Notes under the pieces: generated by a model
The model's database searches: none
The model's input: the letters and a program-made list of their open reading frames with translations, nothing else
What the model was told of the DNA's origin: nothing
Program-made: the position numbers and the translations under genes
In this document: positions 16,152 through 23,708 of the stretch, in pieces
Position numbering within the stretch: position 1 is the stretch's first letter
Layout: each line of letters begins with the position of its first letter
Assembly: GCA_900545185.1 (NCBI GenBank)
Contig: UQYH01000021.1
Span: 1 to 25,193 of the forward strand
Reading direction: 5' to 3'
DNA from: an uncultured Eubacteriales bacterium
Lineage (GTDB): Bacteria > Bacillota > Clostridia > UBA1381 > UBA9506
Length of the DNA stretch: 25,193 bases

Positions 16152-16904
16152 ATGGACAATCGGGCTTGTTTGGATTTGATGCTGCGTACCGGGCAGATGC
16201 TTTTGGAATCCGGCGCGGAGACATTTCGCGCGGAGGACGCAGCTTTATACATATTTAACCGTATCGGCGAGGGGAGCATTAATATTTTTGCCGTGCCGAC
16301 TATGGTGATTATTGAAATTAAGGGAACGGACGGGCAGGTTTTAACAGGCTGCAAGCGGATTCGACATCGTTCTACCCATTTGGGAAAGTTTGAGCAGGTG
16401 AACGATGTGGCGCGCCGCGTTTCTTCGGGAGAGCTTTCGGCCGAGGCGGCGCTTTTGCAGCTGGATGCCATTGACTGCGCAAGGCAGCCGCGGCGCATTT
16501 TAACCATGCTGGCCATGGCTTGCGCGGCAGGGCTGTTTTCGCTTTTGATTACGGGTGGCCCTGCCGAGGCCTTTTTTGCCTTTGTTTCGTGTTTTTTGGC
16601 GCAGTGCGCCGGAATTGTTTTCAGCAGTGTGAGCATGTATCCCTTTTTCAGCAGTATGCTGGGCGGCCTGGTGCCGACGCTTGTGATGCTTTTGGTGCAT
16701 CGGTTTTTGCCGCAGGTGAATGAGCAAACCGTGGTTATTGCCTCTATGCTGCCGCTGTTTCCCGGTGTTTCGACCGTTAACGCCATACGGGACGCTATTA
16801 ACGATGATTTGATTTCCGGGGTTTCCCGTGCGGCGGAAGCCGTGATGATAGCGGTGGGGCTGGGCATTGGCGCCTCTTTTATCTTGCTGTTGGAGGTGCT
16901 GTAG
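16152..16904 (+). CDS. Threonine/serine exporter ThrE family, N-terminal half (YjjP-like)
   Basis: About 250 residues. The N-terminal soluble part has the family motif LESGAETFRAEDA (from residue 18), and the remainder is hydrophobic with several membrane helices from about residue 117. With the next gene it forms the split form of ThrE/YjjPB exporters, which export small hydroxy amino acids or, in YjjPB, succinate. I chose the ATG at 16152 because GGAGGG is six bases upstream. The frame is open to an ATG at 16128 that has no good site. It is followed directly by the partner gene. Confidence 0.88.
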   Translation: MDNRACLDLMLRTGQMLLESGAETFRAEDAALYIFNRIGEGSINIFAVPTMVIIEIKGTDGQVLTGCKRIRHRSTHLGKFEQVNDVARRVSSGELSAEAALLQLDAIDCARQPRRILTMLAMACAAGLFSLLITGGPAEAFFAFVSCFLAQCAGIVFSSVSMYPFFSSMLGGLVPTLVMLLVHRFLPQVNEQTVVIASMLPLFPGVSTVNAIRDAINDDLISGVSRAAEAVMIAVGLGIGASFILLLEVL

Positions 16905-17342
16905 ATGTATTATGTGTACACATATATTGTTTGTACGGCGGTGATCTTTTTTGTGGGGCTTTCGCTGCATGCCAAGCCGCTGATTTCGCTGCTGGCCGGT
17001 CTTTCGGGCGCGGTGGGGTATTTGGTGTATCTGCTTTGTCCCGAACCGAAGGTTGGCTTTTTGCTGAGCGCTTTGGTGCTGACCGTTTTTGCAGAGTGTT
17101 TGGCGCGGCTGTGTAAAAAACCGGCGACCATTTTTATTGTGCTGGGTATTTATCCCTTGGTGCCGGGCATTGCCCTTTACCAAACCATGGCTTATGCTGT
17201 GCAGGGGGACTATATTAAAGCGCTGACCAAGGGCGGCGAAGCATTGGTTTGCATTGTGCTGATGACGGTTGCCATTGCGCTGGTGCCTGCAATCTTCCGT
17301 ATTTTGTTAAAGCACCGTAAAAAGCGGAATGAAACCTGCTAA
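16905..17342 (+). CDS. Threonine/serine exporter family, C-terminal half (YjjB-like)
   Basis: A 145-residue membrane protein with about four hydrophobic segments. The signature IFIVLGIYPLVPGIALYQTM (about 75-95) is the conserved P.(V/L)PG motif of this domain. It starts at the base following the stop of its partner, so translation is coupled, and the two products are expected to act together as one exporter. The substrate is inferred from the family only. Neighbouring fhs suggests a link to serine-derived one-carbon flow. Confidence 0.88.
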   Translation: MYYVYTYIVCTAVIFFVGLSLHAKPLISLLAGLSGAVGYLVYLLCPEPKVGFLLSALVLTVFAECLARLCKKPATIFIVLGIYPLVPGIALYQTMAYAVQGDYIKALTKGGEALVCIVLMTVAIALVPAIFRILLKHRKKRNETC

Positions 17343-17355
17343 ATGCCTTGCTTGG

Positions 17356-17384
17356 TTGACAAGCTTGCAAAAAAGAGGTATAAT
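17356..17384 (+). promoter_or_regulatory. Consensus SigA promoter of ilvE
   Basis: TTGACA (17356-17361), a 17-base spacer and TATAAT (17379-17384): both hexamers are perfect. The predicted start near 17391 gives a leader of only about 40 bases, too short for a T-box or leader-peptide attenuator. Confidence 0.92.
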
Positions 17385-17430
17385 GTAAAAAACGATACTG
17401 ATTACATCATGATTTGAGGAGGACGTTCTC

Positions 17431-18492
17431 ATGGAAATTAAAGTTACCAAAACCACTGCACCGAAGGAAAAACCTCCTGTTGATTCTTTGGGCTTTGGCG
17501 TTTATTTTACCGACCACATGTTTGTTATGGATTACACCGAGGGCAAGGGCTGGCATGATCCGCAGATTGTTCCGTACGGCTCGGTTGCTCTTGATCCCTC
17601 TTGCATGGTATTTCACTACGGTCAGTCCGTATTTGAGGGCTTAAAGGCCTATAAAGCGGATGACGGCGGCGTTCTGTTGTTCCGTCCGCACAGCAATATG
17701 AAGCGTATTAACATCTCGAATGACCGCTTGTGTATTCCGCAGATAGATGAGGAATTTGCGGTAGAAGCCATTAAGGAACTGGTTCAAATCGACCGGGACT
17801 GGATTCCCGAAGGCAAGGGCACGGCGCTTTACATTCGTCCGTTTATTTTTGCAACCGATCCGCAGGTGGGCGTGCATCCGGCGAAAACCTATAAGTTCTT
17901 TGTTATTCTTTCGCCTGTCGGTGCATATTATAAGGAAGGCTTAAATCCGGTTAAAATTTATGTTGAGGATCAGTATGTCCGTGCCGTACGCGGCGGCATT
18001 GGGTTTGCCAAAACGGCCGGTAACTATGCGGCCAGCTTAAAGGCACAGGCTGTGGCCGAGGAAAAAGGCTATACGCAGGTTTTGTGGCTGGATGGTGTGG
18101 AGAAGAAATATATTGAAGAAGTCGGCACCATGAATGTATTCTTTAAGATTAACGGCACGGTCATTACACCGGCGTTAAACGGCAGTATTTTGGCCGGTAT
18201 TACGCGTGATTCTTCGATTGCCATCTTAAAATCGTGGGGTGTGCCGGTGGAAGAACGCAGACTTTCGATTGCCGAGGTTTACGAAGCCTATGATAACGGC
18301 ACGTTGGAGGAAGTGTTCGGCACAGGTACGGCTGCGGTTATCTCTCCTGTTGGTGAGCTTTGCTGGGAAGGCAGAAAGATTGAGATTAACAATGGCGAAA
18401 TCGGCCCGCTTTCGCAAAAGCTGTATGATACCATTACCGGCTTGCAGAGCGGCAAGCTGGAGGATACGTTTGGGTATACGGTACGTTTGTAG
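17431..18492 (+). CDS. ilvE: Branched-chain amino acid aminotransferase
   Basis: A PLP-dependent class IV aminotransferase that interconverts Leu, Ile and Val with their 2-keto acids using glutamate/2-oxoglutarate. The length of 353 residues and the layout match the larger (type II) BCAT group. The PLP-binding Lys194 lies in GFAKTAGNYAAS. Other signatures are FHYGQSVFEGLKAY, ALYIRPFIFAT, YIEEVGTMNVFF and EVFGTGTAAVISPVG. GAGGAGG is seven bases from the ATG. It has its own strong promoter and no co-transcribed downstream gene, so it is probably expressed constitutively. Confidence 0.97.
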   Translation: MEIKVTKTTAPKEKPPVDSLGFGVYFTDHMFVMDYTEGKGWHDPQIVPYGSVALDPSCMVFHYGQSVFEGLKAYKADDGGVLLFRPHSNMKRINISNDRLCIPQIDEEFAVEAIKELVQIDRDWIPEGKGTALYIRPFIFATDPQVGVHPAKTYKFFVILSPVGAYYKEGLNPVKIYVEDQYVRAVRGGIGFAKTAGNYAASLKAQAVAEEKGYTQVLWLDGVEKKYIEEVGTMNVFFKINGTVITPALNGSILAGITRDSSIAILKSWGVPVEERRLSIAEVYEAYDNGTLEEVFGTGTAAVISPVGELCWEGRKIEINNGEIGPLSQKLYDTITGLQSGKLEDTFGYTVRL

Positions 18493-18504
18493 AAATTAAA
18501 TCAT

Positions 18505-18534
18505 CAAAAAAGACTGTAAAAACATAGTTTTTAC
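18505..18534 (-). terminator. Candidate terminator of the cad operon
   Basis: GTAAAAAC and GTTTTTAC (18516-18523, 18527-18534) form an eight-base-pair AT-rich stem. On the minus strand it is followed by AGTCTTTTTT. It lies between the converging ends of ilvE and the ATPase. On the plus strand no T-run follows. Confidence 0.45.
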
Positions 18535-18553
18535 GGCTACGTTATTGTTTATA

Positions 18554-20389
18554 TTACGAACGCAGGGCGCGCATGGCATTTAAGATGGCCAAGACCGATA
18601 CGCCGACATCGGCAAACACAGCGGCCCACATACCGGCCAGGCCGCAGGCACCTAAAATTAAGATCAGCGCCTTAACAAAAAGGGCAAACACAATGTTTTG
18701 GTGAACGATGCGCAAGGTGCGCTTGCTGATTTTAATGGCCAACGGAATTTTGGAGGGGGCATCATCCATCAGCACCACATCGGCGGCTTCTATGGCAGCA
18801 TCCTGTCCCATGGCACCCATGGCAATGCCGATGTCGGCACGGCTTAAAACGGGTGCATCATTAATACCGTCGCCCACGAAGGCCAGCTTGCCGCCCGGAG
18901 ATTTGGTGCGCAGCAGCGCTTCGGCCTTTTCGACCTTATCGGCCGGGAGCAGCTCGGTATAGGCTTCGTCAATGCCCAACTCTGCAGCAACAGATTCGCC
19001 GACGGCCTTGATATCGCCTGTGAGCATGACGGTTTTTTGCACGCCCTGTGCCTTTAAATCGCGGATGGCTTTTCGGGCATCGGGCTTGATGGTATCGCTG
19101 ATGACGATGTGACCGGCGTAGCTTCCGTTGACGGCAACATGCACAACCGTGCCGACCTTATGGCAGTTGTGCCATTCGGCACCGATTTCTTCCATCAATT
19201 TGGGATTGCCACAATCTATGGTTTTGCCGTCTACCACGGCGCGGATGCCGCGGCCGGCAAGGTCTTTTACATCGCTGACACGGCTTGCGTCAATCGGCTT
19301 ACCGTAAGCTGTGCGGAGAGACTGGGCAATGGGGTGCTGCGAATAGCATTCGGCATGCGCCGCCAAGACAAGCAGGTCTGACTCGGAGACGGCATCCGGG
19401 TGGATGGCGGTTACGTGAAAGACGCCCTTTGTGAGCGTACCGGTTTTATCAAACAGGATAATTTCCGTATGCGCCAATGCCTCTAGATAATTGCCGCCTT
19501 TGATTAAGATACCGCGTCGGGAAGCGCCGCCGATACCGCCGAAAAAGCTGAGCGGTACCGAAATGACCAATGCGCAGGGGCAGGAGATAACCAAAAAGAT
19601 TAACGCACGGTGCAGCCATTCGAGCCACTCGCCCACAAACAGCGGCGGCAGAATGGCCAGCAGCAGAGCGGCAATAACAACGCAGGGTGTGTAATACCGT
19701 GAAAACTTGGTGATGAAGTTTTCGGCCTTGGCTTTTTTGCTGCCTGCGTTTTCGACCAAATCTAAAATTTTAGAGACGGTGGATTCGGCAAACGGTTTTG
19801 TAACACGTACGTGCAAAAGCCCCGTTCGGTTGATACAGCCGCTGATGACCTCGTCCTCCTCCTGTACGGTGCGCGGCAGCGATTCGCCTGTGAGTGCAGC
19901 CGTATCGACTGTGGAGGTACCCTCGCAGATGATACCGTCCAGGGGGATTTTTTCGCCCGGACGGACAACAATAATGTCGCCGACGGCGATGGTTTCGGGG
20001 CCTACCTGTTCCAACTTGCCATCCTTTTCGATATTGGCATAATCGGGACGGATATCCATTAAGGAAGCGATGGATTTACGTGAGCGGCCGACGGCATAAC
20101 CTTGAAACAGCTCGCCAACCTGATAAAACAGCATAACGGCGCTTGCCTCTAAGTATTCGCCTGTGGCAAGGGCGCCGACGGTGGCCAAAGCCATTAAAAA
20201 GTTTTCGTCAAACACCTGTCCGTGGCAGATGTTGCGGACAGCACGTGCCAGTACATCCCACCCGATGACGGCATACGGCACCAGGTAACAAAGCGCCCAA
20301 AGGCCTTCGGGATTCCACACGCGGATTACGGCCAGGAGCAGCGCCGACACGATAATGCGCGTCAGCATCTTTTTTTGTTTGCGCGTCAT
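18554..20389 (-). CDS. cadA: P1B-type heavy-metal efflux ATPase (Zn/Cd/Pb class)
   Basis: A membrane ATPase of 611 residues that exports soft divalent metals. In order: TGES actuator loop (167-170), CPC metal-binding motif (270-272), phosphorylation motif DKTGTLT with Asp314, His-Pro pair (352-353) and GDGINDAP hinge (506-513). Lys573 and Asp594, 21 residues apart, match Lys693 and Asp714 of E. coli ZntA, which define the Zn/Cd/Pb class. There is no N-terminal HMA domain. One is encoded separately just upstream. GGGAGG precedes the ATG. It is the last gene of a metal-regulated operon. Confidence 0.95.
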   Translation of the reverse strand: MTRKQKKMLTRIIVSALLLAVIRVWNPEGLWALCYLVPYAVIGWDVLARAVRNICHGQVFDENFLMALATVGALATGEYLEASAVMLFYQVGELFQGYAVGRSRKSIASLMDIRPDYANIEKDGKLEQVGPETIAVGDIIVVRPGEKIPLDGIICEGTSTVDTAALTGESLPRTVQEEDEVISGCINRTGLLHVRVTKPFAESTVSKILDLVENAGSKKAKAENFITKFSRYYTPCVVIAALLLAILPPLFVGEWLEWLHRALIFLVISCPCALVISVPLSFFGGIGGASRRGILIKGGNYLEALAHTEIILFDKTGTLTKGVFHVTAIHPDAVSESDLLVLAAHAECYSQHPIAQSLRTAYGKPIDASRVSDVKDLAGRGIRAVVDGKTIDCGNPKLMEEIGAEWHNCHKVGTVVHVAVNGSYAGHIVISDTIKPDARKAIRDLKAQGVQKTVMLTGDIKAVGESVAAELGIDEAYTELLPADKVEKAEALLRTKSPGGKLAFVGDGINDAPVLSRADIGIAMGAMGQDAAIEAADVVLMDDAPSKIPLAIKISKRTLRIVHQNIVFALFVKALILILGACGLAGMWAAVFADVGVSVLAILNAMRALRS

Positions 20390-20418
20390 ACAATTGCCTC
20401 CCTCTTACAACACGGTTT

Positions 20419-20637
20419 TTACAAAATGATTTCGCAATCCGGCTCGATTTTGCGGCAAAGCTTTACCATGGAGGATACAATGGAATCGAAGCTTTCATCA
20501 TCGGCCGTGAGTGTTAATTTTTGGGTTAAAAAGCTGACCTGTACATCCGTTACGCCGTCCAGCTTGCGGATGGCATCCTCCATTTTTTGAGCGCAGTTTG
20601 CGCAGTCTAAGTCCACCAGTTTAAAGACCTTTTTCAT
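20419..20637 (-). CDS. HMA-domain metal-binding protein (CxxC)
   Basis: A 72-residue single heavy-metal-associated domain, with the metal site DLDCANC (Cys12 and Cys15) near its N-terminus. The acidic residue before the first Cys (Asp11) resembles the DCxxC site of Zn/Cd ATPase domains rather than copper chaperones. It lies between cadC and the ATPase gene, 27 and 29 bases from each. It probably supplies the metal-binding domain that the ATPase lacks, in trans. GGAGAC precedes the ATG. Confidence 0.92.
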   Translation of the reverse strand: MKKVFKLVDLDCANCAQKMEDAIRKLDGVTDVQVSFLTQKLTLTADDESFDSIVSSMVKLCRKIEPDCEIIL

Positions 20638-20664
20638 GATAACAGTCTCCTTTTTTATATGATT

Positions 20665-21018
20665 TTATTCTTCAATATGTTCCATACCTTGGTTGATGAT
20701 GCTGCGTACGTGGTCATCGGCCAGGGAATAGAACACGTTTTTACCGTCTTTTCTTGCCATAACCAGCTTGTTGGCCTTTAAAATGCGCAGCTGGTGCGAT
20801 ACGGCGGTTTGCGAAAGACCCAACAGCTGTGCAATGTCGCAAACGCAAAGCTCGGCTTCAAACAGCGCGTACAAAATGCGGATTCGCGTTGTATCGCCAA
20901 AGACCTTGAACAGCTCGGCCAAATCGTATAAATCTTCATCCGATGGCAGAAGCGACAGGACGGTTTTGACAACATCCTCGTGCACACATTTAAATTCGCA
21001 TTGTTCAATTTCTGTCAT
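20665..21018 (-). CDS. cadC: ArsR/SmtB-family metal-responsive repressor
   Basis: A 117-residue winged-helix repressor that releases DNA when metal binds. Cys7, Cys11, Cys58 and Cys60 (in QCEFKC and ELCVCD) occupy the same numbers, as I recall, as the thiolate Cd/Pb site of S. aureus CadC. Asp101, His103, His114 and Glu117 (DDH and EHIEE) likewise match its C-terminal zinc site. The recognition helix lies in LGLSQTAVSHQLRILKANKL. I chose the ATG at 21018 because GAGAGGA lies eight bases upstream. An earlier ATG at 21027 abuts that site. It leads the operon and should repress it. Confidence 0.93.
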   Translation of the reverse strand: MTEIEQCEFKCVHEDVVKTVLSLLPSDEDLYDLAELFKVFGDTTRIRILYALFEAELCVCDIAQLLGLSQTAVSHQLRILKANKLVMARKDGKNVFYSLADDHVRSIINQGMEHIEE

Positions 21019-21033
21019 ATTAAACATCCTCTC

Positions 21034-21053
21034 ATATGAACATCTGTTCATAT
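21034..21053. promoter_or_regulatory. CadC/SmtB-type operator
   Basis: A perfect 9-2-9 inverted repeat, ATATGAACA TC TGTTCATAT. It matches the ATGAACA/TGTTCAT pattern of SmtB/CzrA/CadC operators. It overlaps the -10 and the predicted start of the cad promoter, so bound repressor would block initiation. Confidence 0.9.
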
Positions 21054-21080
21054 ATTACATCATAAAGAATCATTTGTCAA
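21052..21080 (-). promoter_or_regulatory. Promoter of the cad operon
   Basis: On the minus strand TTGACA (21080-21075), a 17-base spacer and TAATAT (21057-21052). The -10 overlaps the outer edge of the CadC-type operator. Confidence 0.85.
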
Positions 21081-21129
21081 GTCTTTTTTCAAAAAAATTT
21101 ATAAAATATTGCAAAAAGAGAAAACAGGC

Positions 21130-21188
21130 GGTAAAAAAGTCGGAAAGTATAGGTAAAAAATTAAAAAGTGTAGGTAAAAAATTAAAAA
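21130..21188 (+). repeat. Phased GGTAAAAAA boxes with a 21-base tandem duplication
   Basis: GGTAAAAAA starts at 21130, 21152 and 21173, spacings of 22 and 21 bases (about two helical turns). The last two are part of a 21-base tandem repeat (21147-21167 and 21168-21188) differing at one base. They lie directly upstream of the transporter promoter. Confidence 0.85.
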
Positions 21189-21193
21189 GGCGG

Positions 21194-21222
21194 TTGCAAT
21201 CCGACGGCAAATTTAGTATAAT
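21194..21222 (+). promoter_or_regulatory. Promoter of the MFS transporter gene
   Basis: TTGCAA (21194-21199), a 17-base spacer and TATAAT (21217-21222). The predicted leader is about 45 bases. Confidence 0.78.
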
Positions 21223-21274
21223 AAACATGTTTGATAAAAAACAAACAAATACGGGATGAGGGAGCTGTGCCGCC

Positions 21275-22531
21275 GTGAACGGACATTTGGAGGATGAAAA
21301 GATAAGCTGGCTTGCGTTTTGGGCTTGCTTTATTACCTATGTGGTGATTTGTATGACGAAAAACGCCTATTCGACTGCTATTGCAGCCATTATTCAGGAG
21401 GGGCTTTTTACCAAGTCGCGCGCGGGGCTGATTAATACGGGCTTTTACCTTTTATATGGCTCGTCACAATTTGCGGGGGGATATTTGGCCGATAAGACCT
21501 CGCCCGTTAAGCTGATTGTAATTGGTTTAATCGGGTCGATGCTGACCAATATTGTGATGGCAGTTTCTCACTCGTTTGCGGTTATGCTGGTTGCCTGGAG
21601 CCTGAATGGGTTGATGCAGTTTGGCATTTGGCCTTCGATTTTAAAAATTATTTCCACGGTTGTGATGCCGGAGCACAAGAGAAAGGCCATGACGTACATA
21701 TCCTTTGCGTATTGCGGCGGCATGGTGCTGAGCTATGGTTTGACGATGCCCGTTTTGCATTTTTGGCGTTGGCCGAGCCTGTTTGTGACCTCTGTTGTGA
21801 TGCTGCTTGTAACTGTTGTATTTTTTCTGGCATCGATGCGCCGCGTGAAAAGCAGACTGCTGCCGGGAAGCGCGCCCGGGCAGGGGGCTGCTGAAGCTTC
21901 AGCGAAAAAGGCGGCGGTGACAAACGTACCCATGAAAAAGCTGATGCTTTCGAGCGGTTTGGTACTGCTCCTTTTGCCGGCCTTAATCCGCTGCATGCTG
22001 GATTTGGGCTTAAAAAGCTGGGTACCGACCATGATTATGGAAAGCTACGGGGTATCGCCGGGGTTTGCCAGCATTTTGACAACCGTTTTGCTGTTTGTTA
22101 ATTTAAGCGGTATTTTTCTGATTCATGAAATTTATCCGCGACGTGTGAAAAATTTATGTTTGACAATTACGATTTTCTTTACCGCGTCTTTGCCTTTGTT
22201 TGGGCTTTTATTGCTGATTGGCAAGCTGCCGCTTATGCTTGTTGTTTTGCTTTTGGCGGTTGTAACCACGTTTATGTATGCCGGGAATCAGCTTTTTAAT
22301 GTAATGATGCCTACGGCATTTGCGCCATATGGGAAAACCGGGACGATTGCCGGTATTTTAAACGGATTTGCCTGCTTTGGCAGCATGATTGCCAGCTATT
22401 TATTTGGGCTGATTGCCGATCATTTTGGCTGGAGCATAACCATTGGCAGCTGGATAGGCCTGGCGCTGATTGCCGTTTTGATGACCCTGGCGGCCGCGCC
22501 GCTTTGGAGTCGGTTTGTTAAAAGTGAGTAG
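21275..22531 (+). CDS. MFS transporter (OPA-like)
   Basis: A 418-residue membrane protein with about 12 hydrophobic segments. The loop after helix 2 reads GGYLADKTSPVKL, a form of MFS motif A. The early segment MTKNAYSTAIAAIIQEG and GLMQFGIWPSILKIIS recall the organophosphate:phosphate antiporter group (GlpT/UhpT-like), so a phosphorylated or anionic solute is a reasonable guess but the substrate is not established. The central loop (about 190-215) is basic. The start is a GTG with GAGGGAG about 10 bases upstream. It converges with an AraC-type gene. Confidence 0.88.
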   Translation: MNGHLEDEKISWLAFWACFITYVVICMTKNAYSTAIAAIIQEGLFTKSRAGLINTGFYLLYGSSQFAGGYLADKTSPVKLIVIGLIGSMLTNIVMAVSHSFAVMLVAWSLNGLMQFGIWPSILKIISTVVMPEHKRKAMTYISFAYCGGMVLSYGLTMPVLHFWRWPSLFVTSVVMLLVTVVFFLASMRRVKSRLLPGSAPGQGAAEASAKKAAVTNVPMKKLMLSSGLVLLLLPALIRCMLDLGLKSWVPTMIMESYGVSPGFASILTTVLLFVNLSGIFLIHEIYPRRVKNLCLTITIFFTASLPLFGLLLLIGKLPLMLVVLLLAVVTTFMYAGNQLFNVMMPTAFAPYGKTGTIAGILNGFACFGSMIASYLFGLIADHFGWSITIGSWIGLALIAVLMTLAAAPLWSRFVKSE

Positions 22532-22572
22532 GCATATGAGGTCTAAAAAAATTTGAAAAGTAAACTGTTGAC

Positions 22573-22608
22573 GGGGATGTAAAAAGCTGATTTTTACATC
22601 CCCTTTTT
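22573..22608 (+). terminator. Terminator of the MFS gene, overlapping the AraC stop
   Basis: GGGGATGTAAAAA (22573-22585), loop GCTGA and TTTTTACATCCCC (22591-22603), a perfect 13-base-pair stem, followed by TTTTT. The stop codon of the convergent AraC gene (22594-22596) lies in its right arm. Confidence 0.92.
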
Positions 22609-23457
22609 GGATTGGCATTGTTTTCGGTAAGAGCGCGGCGAGATTCCTTTGTATTTTTTAAAAACATCGCCAAAATAATTACTGCTTAAAAAACCGCAGC
22701 TGTCTGATATTTCGCTGATGGAAAGCTTAGAGGAACGCAAAAGCTCTTCTGCTTTTTTCAGGCGTGTTTGCGTGACATAATCCCGAAAGCCGAAGCCTGT
22801 TAACTGTTTAAAGCATTTTGAAAAATACGTTGCTTCCATACAGGCGATATGTGCGGCGGTTTGCAGGGTAATTTCGCGGTCGTAGTTATCGCTGATGTAT
22901 CGTGCGGCATCTAAAATTTTATTGCCGGTACCATCCGGTGCTTTTTGACGGCCGCTGCCGTAGCGGAGCGTCAGGATGATGATTTCGGTCAGCAAATTGG
23001 AAATGGAAAGCGCGGCGTAGTCATCGGCGCGGACTTGTTCTTCTTCCATTTTGGAAAACAATTGCCGCATGCGCTCCTGCTGCCGAAACGGCAGCTGCAC
23101 GCAGCCGAGGTTTAAAAACCTTTCAAAGGCCGGTCGGCCGACAGCCTCGTAAAACGGGGCGGCGAAGGAATCCTGAAAATACAGCAGGATGCGGTCGTAA
23201 TGCTCTTCGGTTTGCGCGGTGGTTCGGTGCAGCTCGTTTTGCGGAATAATGACCAGATCGCCGGCCTTTACATTATAAATGCTGTGGCCGATGAAATATC
23301 GTCTTGTGCCGGAGAGCAGGAAAAACAGCTCGTGGCAGTTGTGGCGGTGGCTGCTTGCCATATCCCACAGAATTTTGCTTTTAAACCGCTCCAGCACAAA
23401 CGGTGTGTGAATTTGCTCTTCGTCCATCGGGTTGACGATGGTTTCGTTTTGGTTCAT
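22594..23457 (-). CDS. AraC-family transcriptional regulator
   Basis: A 287-residue regulator. The N-terminal cupin half contains SSHRHNCHELFFLLSG (from about residue 35) and VKAGDLVIIPQNELHR, and the C-terminal half holds two helix-turn-helix units, LQTAAHIACMEATYFSKCFKQLTG and SISEISDSCGFLSSNYFGDVFKKY. AGGAGA lies eight bases from the ATG at 23457. It converges on the MFS transporter, so it may control it, but that gene's promoter lies 1.4 kb away. Its own upstream DNA is a structured direct repeat. Ligand unknown. Confidence 0.92.
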   Translation of the reverse strand: MNQNETIVNPMDEEQIHTPFVLERFKSKILWDMASSHRHNCHELFFLLSGTRRYFIGHSIYNVKAGDLVIIPQNELHRTTAQTEEHYDRILLYFQDSFAAPFYEAVGRPAFERFLNLGCVQLPFRQQERMRQLFSKMEEEQVRADDYAALSISNLLTEIIILTLRYGSGRQKAPDGTGNKILDAARYISDNYDREITLQTAAHIACMEATYFSKCFKQLTGFGFRDYVTQTRLKKAEELLRSSKLSISEISDSCGFLSSNYFGDVFKKYKGISPRSYRKQCQSKKGM

Positions 23458-23490
23458 GGGGCGTATCTCCTGTTTTGTTTGTCTGCTTTA

Positions 23491-23708
23491 TATTATATCA
23501 TCAGAGCAAGCCGCGAATCGGCTTGCTTCACACCGATACAATAAATACACCGGCACAAAAGCCGTTTAGGCTTTTGAACTTGTCTTGTATTTATTATATC
23601 ATCCGTGCAAGCCGCGAATCGGCTTGCTTCACACCGATACAATAAATACATTGGCACAAAAGCCGTTTAGGCTTTTGAACTTGTCTTGTATTTATTATAT
23701 TGTATCAT
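23491..23708. repeat. 101-bp direct tandem repeat with internal hairpins
   Basis: Two adjacent copies (23491-23591 and 23592-23692) agree at 97 of 101 bases, and a partial third begins at 23693. Each unit has hairpin 1 (GCAAGCCG, loop CGAAT, CGGCTTGC) and hairpin 2 (CAAAAGCC, loop GTTTA, GGCTTTTG). Arms GATACAATAAATACA and TGTATTTATTATATC enclose hairpin 2 (14 of 15 pair). The four differences between copies all fall outside the hairpin stems. No open reading frame explains it. The family is unknown to me. Along with the SASP promoter downstream, it accounts for the gene-free stretch 23458-23923. Confidence 0.95.
23492..23497 (-). promoter_or_regulatory. Candidate -10 for the AraC gene at 22594
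   Basis: TATAAT on the minus strand, inside the first repeat unit and 35 bases from the start codon. No good -35 lies 15-18 bases upstream. The same box recurs at the next unit boundary. Confidence 0.35.

Noticed and set aside
16073..16867. 264-codon open frame on the minus strand
   Set aside because: It is antisense to the fhs end and the exporter gene, which have clear family motifs.
17350..17372. Terminator for the exporter operon (GCTTG/CAAGC stem)
   Set aside because: Five-base-pair stem without a T-run, and it overlaps the ilvE promoter.
18493..18553. T-box or ilv-type attenuator near ilvE
   Set aside because: The ilvE leader is only about 40 bases, and the hairpin lies downstream of the gene.
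23491..23708. CRISPR-like array
   Set aside because: Only two full units, period 101 bases with no unique spacers, and no cas genes.
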